A stretch of 64,000 bases of DNA. Origin: Onchocerca lupi (Eukaryota; Nematoda; Chromadorea; Rhabditida; Onchocercidae). Below the pieces are notes generated by a model. It had not been told where the DNA came from. It did no database searches and was given only the letters and a program-made list of their open reading frames with translations. Positions 12,401-24,182 of the stretch are shown here, piece by piece; position 1 is the first letter of the stretch; each line of letters opens with the position of its first letter. Location: contig JAOVVO010000478.1 of the NCBI GenBank assembly GCA_028564675.1, positions 1 to 64,000 on the forward strand, given 5' to 3'. A program made the translations under genes and the position numbers.

Positions 12401-15400
12401 TTGCTGGATGAGAGTTTAGAAGAATCCAGGGCGAATTTTTCAGCTTATCTTTTTATGTATTAATTTTCCATTTCTTTTTTTTTTTCTGGAATGAAATTAA
12501 ATTTTGTTTTCAGCTTCAAAAAAATGTGTGGCTTACTGTATGTAGCGATCATTTATTACAGTCACTGAATTTTGATATATTCCGAACATGTGAAGTTGCT
12601 TTAGAATCAATGGTAAACACGAGAGATTCTTCAGTTTCAAGGCAGAGCTTATATTTTCATGAATGGGAAAGGGCTAAGATCTTTTTATTGTTAAATTCAT
12701 GTCGGAGAGACTGGAATTGTTATCTGTCCTGAAATTTGTGACATGAGATAAGTCCATAAGCTAATTCCTGTCTATGAACTTATTTGTTAATTCCGATTTG
12801 TGAATTTCATTTTATTTTTTATCATTCCCAGAATGATAAAAAAAATTAAGCAAAACCCCGCTTCATTTTTTGTTGCAGAATGACGATAGCAGTTGTATCA
12901 ATTTTGGCACCCAAACTGCCAACTGAGCAAAGCCATCTTTTAGCCACAAACAAGCGATATGTTGCACATTTGATTGAAATGATCAATGAAAATCTGGCTA
13001 ATCCCGACAATGGACATGATAATTTCAATAATTTCACAGTAAAATTTACCCTATCTGCTTTATGGAATTTGACAGGTACATTTCTTTTATGTAGGTATGA
13101 AATACATTGCAGTATATTTTTTACTTTATTCATAATATTTTCACTTTATTCATAGCTTGTTTATAACATTTCGTACAGTTTACCAAATGTTTAGATCGAA
13201 ATTTTGGAATATTATCTTTCAGTAATGTGGTTTCAGATTTCTGGTCTGAAGCATTTGATTTATAGTGCAAGCGACGTTTTAATAATTTCACAATAAAATT
13301 TGTTTTTCACTGTGTAGCATAGTAGTTGCATCTTTCTGCTGTAACATATGAGAAATTTACAGTTCCATGACAGTTTATTTGCCAAAGATAACTAAGTTTA
13401 AATTACTGAAAAAAATGAAAGGTAAAATAACTTATATTAACATTTGAGAAGCAAATGTTCTGAATTACATTGTATTACATTTTTATGATAGAGATCAAAA
13501 TCTTATCGTAAAGGAGGTACAACGAGATTATCCGTTAAAAAGATTAATTATCTGCAATCACTTTACCTTCAGAATTAATTATGAAGTTTTATTATCATTA
13601 TTCCAGAGAGTAAAAAGTTTATGAATAACGCTGTTATGATCTCCCTTCAGTAAACTTGGCTCTAGTTTTGTATCTTCTTCTAGAGGATGTCGGATGAGCT
13701 ATCTTATTCTTTTCCAGTTTTCATTTCTTTGATTTTTTTCTCTTCTTTTTAGTCTTTCATCTTTTTTCCTGTTTTACTTCAATTTTGCTAATTCATTTCA
13801 GATGAATCACCAGTTACATGTCGATTATTTGTGCAGCTCGGTGGCATTGCAGCTGCATTTGGCGTTTTGGACCAGTATCAAAATAATACAAGTATACAAA
13901 CTAAGGTTCTTGGCCTTTTGGTGAGTATCTTTTATGGTCAGTCACATATATCGAAAAGCTAACCTTTTTTAGAAATTTTCTAGTTTAATTCAGCGCACCA
14001 GTTTGTTGTAGCATAATTCATAATTTCCTGTCAAATCTTATTTGGATTTCATCTCACTGCATGCTGGGAAGGGCTGGATGTGAATGGACTAAAATGAGAT
14101 ACAATTATGGAAACTTTAGACTGTATCTCATTTTTCTATTATGAAACACAATAGGATTAGCACTACATAAAAATTTAAACAAGTGATTTTGAAATACGGA
14201 ATGTAGAGTTTTCCTTGGTGGAGGAAGATGGGGATTGAAATTGAAAATAATGATTCTATATATTTTTTTTAGAACAACATTGCGGAAGTGAAAAGTTTGA
14301 AAAGACGAATAGTACATCACCGATATGTTCGAACAGTTCTGTAAGTTTAATTCAGTATTGCTTAGTAATGAAGTATTTTGCATATTGTTGCCAGGTAAAT
14401 TAAGAAGCTAGTGAAAAGCGAAGTATTGAGAATTACTATCAAATAGATTCGGCAAATTAGTTTAATTTGCTGGTTTGATAGACTATATTCCGCAAAAATA
14501 ATGAGATTGTTCAGAGAACTGTTGGAAAGCGATTTGATGTCCGACAGTTACGTTAGTAATGCAAGACATATCGATGTTTCATATTTTGCTGCTGGAATAT
14601 TGGCTAATTTGTTAGACTGTGGCCCATGGACATTTGAACCGACATCAGATCATTGTAATCAATCGTTGGTTAGTTTTTTTTCAATTAAAAGGCGAGTTAT
14701 TGGTTACAATAACTTGTTGGTTATTTATTCATTATTTCAAGCATTTCTTTTTTCCTCCACGCAATATAACTGTCATAATCATTAATTAGATTTTAATATT
14801 TGAAAGTTACATTGCATCTCGTAATGAATAACAGATGCTGAGCATACCATTCTGAATTTCATCTTTTCGATATATATAAAGTTTATAATTGCAACTTCTT
14901 GATTTCATATAATTTTAGATATTGGCAGTAAAAAGATGGCCCAAAGCACTCTTAACTATGGTTGCCTACCGGTATATTGTTTTTCTTTTTTCTTTTGTAT
15001 AATCCGTAAAGAGTATTCCAAATTAACAAAGAACATGCATTAAAGATTCTTCGAAATTTTCCTAAGGACGACAAGAAAACTGTTGATATCCGTAGTTTTT
15101 TTTTTTTTTTTTAACAAGATTGTTGAACCTTATTTTACATTTCCATTCATTATGATTATAATCTAGAGGTCAGAATTGTTTTTTTTCTTTTTTTCTCGCA
15201 ATGACGAGTAATATTTTTTTTCAGAAAATATGCTGTTTCAGAATATTCCTTTTTGAGTAATGATTTACATTAAAATTTCTGTATTTGAATATATTTATTT
15301 ATTTTCAGATCATTCATCCCATTTTTTGTGTTACTGAAACAGGATGATATAACCGGAGCGCAGATGTGGGCCGCATGGGCAATCCAACATGTATGTATCA

Positions 15401-15570
15401 GTGACAAACAAAATAACTATATAAAGCTACTGTTTTCACAAGGCGGACAAGAAGAATTTTTACGTTTAGCCAATTCAAGATTTGCTCATCCAGACGCTGT
15501 GCAGCTTGCTCATTCTGTGCTCAACTTGATCAAAGAATCTGGTTGTGAGTCATCAAAACTCAAAAATTGA
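9479..15570 (+). CDS. ZYG11-family leucine-rich/armadillo substrate receptor of CUL2 ubiquitin ligase, complete, 15 exons
   Basis: ZYG11/ZER1 proteins recruit substrates (including N-terminal glycine degrons) to cullin-2 E3 ligases through elongin C. Exons: 9479-9706, 10150-10363, 10604-10790, 10929-11072, 11335-11593, 11696-11857, 12026-12108, 12263-12356, 12514-12641, 12879-13075, 13802-13920, 14273-14340, 14515-14668, 14919-14971, 15309-15570. All join in frame to 783 residues. The N terminus has an SLFRLSLQAV stretch (elongin-box-like, Ser in place of Cys). Leucine-rich repeats follow (residues about 80-330, e.g. LEYIDISG, LRFLDIAGNAL), then an armadillo-like half with LQKNVWLTVCSDHLLQ, FTLSALWNLTDESP, KVLGLLNNIAEV, VSYFAAGILANLL, MVAYRSF and WAIQHVC, near-identical to animal ZYG11. 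Intron 9 needs a GC donor (12641|12642). An ATG at 9350 is an alternative start. Whether it is the orthologue of zyg-11 or zer-1 is not decided here; the motifs favour ZYG11. Confidence 0.93.
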
Positions 15571-16776
15571 ATCATTTCACTAATTTAAAGATCATGGAGT
15601 GCACAAATAGATTTTTTTCAATTTCTTTAATTAACTAATGTTGCGGCCTTTAACTTTTGCTCTTCATTAAACAGACTTGCATGAATTTTTCTGCCTTATG
15701 TTTTCGAAATTTGCTTTGTTTTTTGCATTAGTTTCAACATTTAACACTTTCCACGAAATGTTTACTTTTTTATAGATATTTCAATTTTAATTTCAATTAC
15801 TCTTTATTTTTGAAGCAGTGTCTATGATGTACATTTTGATGCGTCATTTCTTATGACGTATCAAATGGTGGTGAATTTGGATTGCTTAAACTTATTTTAA
15901 TATTGTGAGGTATTGGGAAGTTTTTATTTTTCTCGCAACTGTTTTTGTTCTCGACACTGAAAGGAATAGAATGCGTGAGCCAGTATAACTATATTGACTA
16001 ACTTACTAATCACAACTAATTATAACTACTGTTTTCACAACTAATTAGACATTTTTTATTATACATTAATTATATAGATTTTCACTAATTATGGAGTTTT
16101 TTGAATAGTTATAAAGTCTTTTTTTCTTAACCTATTCATTTTCTTTCACTTCATGCTTCTATTTTGTTCATTTCTTCTTTTCTGTATGTATAAATTATTC
16201 AGTTATTTAGGCATCGTTTGAAACTGTACAGAATTAACACATCGATTTGCTCCAGTCATTCTTATGTACTTATCTATTCATTCGAGGATCTTAATAGATA
16301 TATCAGGACTCTCATCAAGCTTATCAGACTTTCTAATCTTTTTGCAGTGATAGAGTTTTTTCTTTGTTCCGACATTTAATTATATTTCTTTTTGAATTTG
16401 CTAACTAATCTAGTTGTTACGCATTCGAGATGCCTGCCTGCACATTGGATGTGATCATATACTCTGTTAAAGTTGGCCCCACAGTTTTCAAATTATTTGC
16501 AGTTAATCAAACTACCAGTTGATCAGGTATTCATTTATAAATCCTCGATAAATTTAATATGAACAACTAGGAAATCTCTTTAGTTATGTATGTACTGCAC
16601 ATAATAATATATTTTGTTCTATTAAATGCATAAACACTCTTTTCGATTTTTCACATATCATGTAATTTATTGAAATACCGATAAAATAGTATATTTGTTG
16701 TAATCAATAGATTCAGTCTCAATTTTTCAAACAAATGACTTGGCCTTAATTTTTTCAAATATGTTCACTTCTGTTA

Positions 16777-16820
<44 letters not shown>

Positions 16821-19625
16821 TGTTAAATCCATTTGGAAGCAGTATAATAATTATCATTGGTTATTTTACATTTATTTATCCTAATATTGTGAATGTTGCT
16901 GCAAAAGGAAATGTTAACTTACATTATCTGCCAATATTAATAAATTTAATAAGTGATATCGGTATGCATAAATAATTACCTACCAAATCCAATAGCCCTG
17001 AAAATGGACAAGCGCTTGGGCGGAAGACTTATACTTTAACGCAACATTTGGTTTATCCCATAGCGCTCATTGATTCTGCTAATATTTTATGCTGTTTGGT
17101 GTTTAAATTTTTTGAAATTTTTGCTAATAGATTAAAATGGAAAAAATTTCGCATCATCGGGAAGCATAAATGGAAGAAGGGAAGGTATTTTAGATTAATC
17201 TGATTATTTCATTATTTCTTTCCATACTACTTGTATTATATTTATATTTGTAATGTGTGTATTTTATTGGTGTGCCGAAGTAATGATTTGATTTGAGTAT
17301 AATAATAACAGATGGCAATGCAATGACCTTCTCACACTTTTATGTTCCTAAAATCCTTTTCCTCCTATCTTATTTTAACCCAAAGTATTAGGAATAACGA
17401 AAGGATAGTTGATGAGGAGGAGACATAAAATTCATTTTTAGGACAATACGGCAGCATATCTATCACAAAGTACAATCGTCAAATGACATCGTTGGATAAT
17501 TTATTTTAATTTTCTTGACACGTTCCATGCGATGTTATTTTACAGCCTTAGTATACTTCTCTAAGCAAACATATCTCTCTTTTTTTTTTAATTGGCAGAA
17601 GAAATTCGTCTTTTCTTTTATTTATTGAATATTTTATTTTTAAAAATGCAATATAATTTCTTGAAAATTGCGCCAAAATTTATTTTTAACCATCCGTTAA
17701 TATTTGCTAAAAGTTTTTTAAAGTAATACTTATAATTAATTGCCAAATGCTGGAATAATTCAACAAATTCCAATTGATATTCAGAATGAAAAATGAAAAA
17801 AAGAAAAACTGAAACAATAGCACTCAATTCTCTTTTTTCTTTGAAAAAATATCTCGCAAGATGGTCCCAAAAAGACATTCAATAATTTCTCAATTTGTTT
17901 TAACTGCTTTTAGTTAATGATTTTTGACCAATAATTGATTTTCAATTTTTTATTTTATTTAAAATATTATATATTTCATTCAGCTGTTTCAAACATTCTT
18001 TCATTCATTCTTTTTTTTTTTTTTTTTTTTGAAAATTCATTACCGTAATCATTTCGGTAGAATGAATCTAAAATGTCCTTCACGGGAGAAGTTTAATAGA
18101 TATGAATAGATTGAGTTGGAAGAAAATGATCACGAAGTGTGTGGTAGCTCAGAAAATTGTATTAAATCAATGAAATGGTTGATTGGTTGGAAAAAGACGA
18201 AAGAAAAACCGAAAAGTTAGCACAAATTGGATGAAAGAAGAAAAAGAGATAATTTGGATTGAATGAAAAGAATTAATATTGGCATCAATTTGATTTAATT
18301 CTATTCACAACAATTCTTTTGATCCAACCGAAACTGCTATAATTTTCTTATTTTGTTATTCCATTTCGTCCTAATATTAAATCGTTTCTCTCTCTCTCTC
18401 TTTCTCTTTCCCTCTCTTTCTCCTCTCCTCTCCGTCTTATTCTTCCTTTTGCAACATCCTTTGTATAATTTATAAGATTTCTTCCTTATTTTTTTTTTAA
18501 TTGTTAAATAAATTATAAGTAAATTTAATTTCTTTTATAATTATTTGTCAGTTTCATTTTGGCTAATTTAATTCATCTATTTTTATCATTATTTTACTGT
18601 AATATTTTGTTAATTTTAAGTGAATCAATCAATTGCTTTTTCAATTATATTTTTTTGTAATTTCATATTAAATAAAAAGAACCGAAATAATGAACATTGC
18701 GAAAAATAATACAATATCAAAACTGAAAAAAGAAAGTGAATGTAATTCCAACGGAAATAACAGCTATTATTTCTTTGGGAATTTGATAATTTTCATTATT
18801 AATGATATTATATTGAATGCAAAATAATATTTTATAATTATTATCAGTATCAATTAATATTTTTTGATATTTGATTCAAAAGAGAGACGAAAATTGAACA
18901 TTTTATCAAACGTGCAGCATATAACACAAATACTAAATTATAGTTTTTATAATTTATCGTAAAAATATACAAATTACCAAGTAAAGAAAATAACTTATCC
19001 TAGATATAGCAAGTTGCAATCATTCTGTGTGATCATGAAAATGAAAAATACAAATTCTCAATTTCAAGGAAAAAAAATCGATGAGAACAATTATATAATT
19101 CAACAAAGTTAGAATTATGTGGAAAACACGAGATGAAATCCATTTTAAAAAAAAATGAATTACACCGAGTGGCATGAAGTTTTCAAATTTTAGCAAAATT
19201 TCGATTTAAATCTGAAACGAAGACCGAATCATAATATTCGTTATTCCATTACTGCTTACCAAATTTATCTCTCTGATATTATCAAGAAAATATGAATGAA
19301 TAATAATATTTTTCGACAGTTTAATTTTTTATTAAAAAAAGGATGCAAACGTTGTAATAATATATTATCAGTTCCAATTTCAACCGACTATTATGTTGGC
19401 TAAAATTGGAATTGATAATATAATAATGATAATAATTGATCCTTATTGTTGTATTTTAAACTAATTAAAATTTGCAAAAATTTAACTGCTACAATTAATC
19501 ACCGTTAATTACAACACGTATTAAAAGAAAAAGGAAAAAGGAAAAGAAAAATTTAGCAATGAAGGAAGAAATATTTCATATAAATATGAATTGGATATAA
19601 AAAAGAAAGAAGCAAAATCGAGAAT
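15571..19625. other. Intergenic, no gene seen
   Basis: About 4 kb between two converging genes (plus-strand ZYG11 and minus-strand T-box), so it should hold both 3' UTRs. It contains a 39-base T run near 16781-16819, a T run near 18010-18030 and a CT-rich stretch at 18390-18435. Open frames (e.g. 17618-17878 minus) have no splice context or family resemblance. A slightly less A/T-rich patch at 16980-17100 was read in all frames without recognising anything. Confidence 0.7.
18389..18435. repeat. CT-rich simple repeat
   Basis: A run of (TC)n and TTTCTC-type simple sequence between two genes. It is a microsatellite-like tract with no other content. Confidence 0.8.
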
Positions 19626-22600
19626 TCATGAAATGAGTGGAGTTCGTCGATCACCTGTTAAACTTTTTTCATTACCTATTATAATAGATTTTTTTGTTGT
19701 TGTCGATGCTGTTGTTGTTGTTGTTGTTGTAAGAGCAGTAGTATTACTACCAATATACGGTATTAAATTACGATCAAAATGCGAACGTGGTGGATAAGTT
19801 GTTGTAGAAGATGATGATGGTAATGTTGATGGTGATACAGGTACAGCGGTAATATTTGCAAAAAACATTTGTGATATAAATTGTGGTGGTAATGGAAAAC
19901 GTGAATGCATTTTACCTGCCCAATCTGTAAAAATAAAATAGTTTGAAATTGCAAATGATCCATTTAAAATAGAAGTAAAAGATTTGGATAAAATTTTTTT
20001 TTCAGAAAATGGTGTTTTCAATTTTATATTATACAATAATAGAAAATACTTATTTCATTTTAAAATAACCAGTAAATTTGAGGAAAGATCCGGATCAAAA
20101 TTTTTTTCAAAGAAAACAAATTCGTTGTAAATTTAACATCAGACAAGATTTTAGTTCAAAACCTGCAAACAAAATTTAAGCTTATTATTTTTACATAATT
20201 TTCGTATCGTAAACACTGCATTTTACATAATCCTGGAAGGTACCTTAAATCCAATCCTATTGTAGAAAAGTGATAACAATTAATATATGATATTTTCATG
20301 AATTTTTGTAGTTTTATTACTACTGTAGAAAGTTTTGAATTAATAAGTATCAAACGCATCACTTTTACTCGATTTAATTCATTTTAGACTAATTTTTTAA
20401 AATGTTTATAACATTCAATTTTCAAATTTTTTGCAAGAAGTGAAAAAGAGTTAAGTATATTTTATGCGATAAATTTTAAAACTAAAAAAAAAGATAATGA
20501 ATTAAATTGCCTTACATTGACGAATTAATGCTTGCTGCATAATTGCTGAACTATACAAATTGGGTAATAACATCGGTGCATTATCATTACGAACATCTCT
20601 AAAGAATTATTCAAATTATATTAATTATTTATTTTATATTTCTCTAATTTTCTTTTAAAATCTTTTAATGAAGAAATTTTCAAGCATAATTTAAAATCTT
20701 CCTTTCTTTCATGCATAAATAAATAAATAATTAAATGATATGATTAGATATACGCGACCATAATCATCAAATTGCAATTTATATTGTTTCAACTATTACA
20801 TAATTTCAAACTTATAATTGATTGTCTTTTAATTATTTATTATCATTTCTCATTTTTTAATTATTCACTTTTCAATTATTCATGTTGCTAAACACATGAC
20901 ATCCATGTTAAAATGTATTCTATAATATTATTACATATGATATCATATAATTTATCAATTTTTAATAAAAAAATTGACAATATTTAAGTTAAAATAAAAT
21001 GAAGTAATAAATTCCAGTTTTGACAAAATTTCTAACTGACGTACAAATCATATTCCGGTGAACGTCCATTTGGATCACGAAAACCTTTTGCAAAAGGATT
21101 CTTTTCAATTTTTAATTTTGTAATTAATTGATTTTGATATGCTGTAACAGCCATAAATTGTGTTTCTTTGAACTGAAACGTTTTGTAATGCTCGTTGTGT
21201 AGATCAATCGTTAGTGCCTAAAAAGAAAAATAAACAGTAAAGTGAAATTTTTTCTTGACAAAATTTCATTGTTCAGAACATTTTCTACTGATGGTTTTAC
21301 TTTTTGAAAAGTTTGAATCTTTTTCAAGCGAAAAGTTTTTCTCGAAAAATTTTTAATGCAAACAAATGGTATAAATGATAATTTAATTCTTCTTTCAATT
21401 AACTCATAAATCGTAAATTTAAAACCAAATCATAAAAAATTTACATCTCTTTGAATTTTAATAAATGTTTTGCTTCAAAATATGAATGAGTATAATTTAT
21501 TGATTTTCAAAAAAAAAAAATTTACCTGCTCAATAGGTCTTTCACGTGGTCGTCTAACTATATGTATACGTGGCTGGTATTTATGCATCGAATTTAAAAT
21601 TAGCTAAAAATCATTTAATATTAAAATGATTATAAACACCCATCATACATTATGGAATAACTATCTTTTAGTTACTTATTATTAATTATTGTCTTTTAAT
21701 TTTTTACTGATTTCAAACATTTTTTTTCAATTAGATAAAATAACTTACATGTCCAGTTTTGTCTACTTCATTATTCGTTAATTTGGCTTTTTCGAATGAT
21801 ATAACCTGATTGCAAAGCTGCAATAGGAAGATCATATTTCAATTTAGTTTCTTAACAATTTTTTTTAATTTTAATTTTAATAATAATAAAATTTATTGAA
21901 CTCTTTAGTCGAATTTCTTCACCTATGGATGGGGAAAAAATTTAGAAACCTGTTCACCGGTGAATGGCGAATCAGGATGCATGTACAATCGATTACGAGG
22001 TGTAGGTTCAGCTTTACCGGCTGTTAACCAGGATGACTTATTGTAAATATACCGGTAACGTCGATTGTCAACCGGAACTACATCCAGAAACACGTAATAA
22101 AGCACATCCGGCTCACAACCATTGATACTTAATTTCATCGTCGGAAACATACGTCTATAATTTTGTATCCATTTTATGACTTTATTCATGATAAAAAACA
22201 ATTTTTTTTCAAAATATGTTGTAGGATAATTTAAAAATTTTTAGTTCAAAAAAAATTATTTTTAATATTTTTAATTTCAAATTTTGTCTCATCCTTATTT
22301 AATATTGGCGAATTATTTGATAAAACTTAGAGTTTTCTTTCTAAAAACATTTCTTATGCAATCAATAAATGTAAAATAATCAAAAATATAAATGATTGAT
22401 TCATAGCATAAAATAATACTTTAATTCTTTTCAGTTAATTCAACTCCAATTTATCAGGATAAATTTGCTCCTAATTAAAAAACCTCATTTATCGAATGCT
22501 CGAAATATCATCATATTTCAAATATAACGATTTCATATTCCATTGCTAACATATCAATCTTGCTGATTGAAATAAATAGCATAATATAAACTTCTTTCTC

Positions 22601-24151
22601 CCTTTCAATTAATTAAATTTTGATCTGCCAAAAAATTTGTTATTAATTATCTATCACATCATCAAAATAATTTCAACAAAAGTACGGTATTTCAACAAAT
22701 TTTGTATCACTGATTGACAGCAATAATATATTAATGAAAATAAATGGTATCTACAGTCTTTTGGTGTTGGATGATAGAAATGATTGTGATAAGAAATTGG
22801 GATAATGATTTATATATATCATAATGATATATATCATTGTCACAATTTCTTATCATAATGCGTGGGTGTATATATTTTTGTGTGTGTTTATGCATTTGTT
22901 TATTGATTATGATCATAAAAATCGCGCGATTAATTGCACTTGTTACTGATGAATGATTAAGATTAAGAATAATAAAAGAAAAGTAAGGGTAAAGAAAATA
23001 AGAAAAAAATATTTTACAGATTTCTATATATATGTTCGATTTATCAAAATGAAAAAGAATTAAATTTTTAGTTCGTTCGTTGATTTTATTTCTATACAAT
23101 AATTAAAACTACAGAAAAGTAAATATTAAAAGCAAAATGACAATTCAATTTTCTTTTTTTTCGGCTAATTTTTAATTACAAGTGATAAAGATAGAGACTG
23201 ATTCAAATTCTTATTAGCACAGGATCGAATACGAAGTGTTACTGTACCTCTATTATACAGATTACTGTATAATATGAGAAATTAAACGATAAAAAAATTT
23301 TAATTTGGAATGTATCCAATTGTCATGTCATGGTAATTAATGATTTAGTCGTATTTTAGCAGAAAAAATAAATGAAATATTTTTTCACCGACAAGAAGTT
23401 TTATTTCTTACTAAATCATAATTGCTTGCATCAAAATAGTCTATTGTGAAGATTGACGATGAAGTATAATGGAATGATTTTTAATTAGTTTAGTAATTTG
23501 TTAAAACGTTAATTTCTTTCTTGATTTGTTGTTTTTTCTTACAATTTCGAGTTTCTTTTTAGGCATCAATAAATCTGCTCATTAAATACGCGTTTTATAT
23601 GATACATATGACAATACCTGTTCTATCATATAAACTTGACTTAAACTTTCATTTTAACAATTAATATGCAAAAAAAAAAAAAAATCATTTTTAGATCAGA
23701 AACATTTGCAAATTTCTACCGTAATAATAATTTTTCGGAAAAATTTATTACTTCATTCAAAACATATGGTGAAATATATGAATACTAAAAGAGCGTAAGA
23801 TCAAAGAACTTCGAGAAAAAAAAAGAAAGAAGACAAAAAGACGAAATCATAAAAATTGATTTTCGATTGCGCTTTTTTTTTTTTTTTGCGAAATGATTAG
23901 AAAAATTGCAATTAATGATTTTAAGTCACAGTTGAAATGGATTTTATTTGGCAAAAAGAGAGTAAAACTAAGTTGCTTTCATCTGGATTAAATTGACATA
24001 AATTAAAATTCTATTGTGCGTTAGATTAAGCTGAATAGAAATAAAATGAATTGAATAAGATTTATAATATTTATGATATAATTTTATTTCAATATGAGAA
24101 ATATTAATTAAGCAAAATAATTAGCTATCATTGATGATTAAATGTCGTCTA

Positions 24152-24182
<31 letters not shown>

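Noticed and set aside
19763..19963. Minus-strand His-rich open frame
   Set aside because: Alternate frame of the last T-box exon; the Thr/Ser-rich frame continues the spliced protein to its stop.
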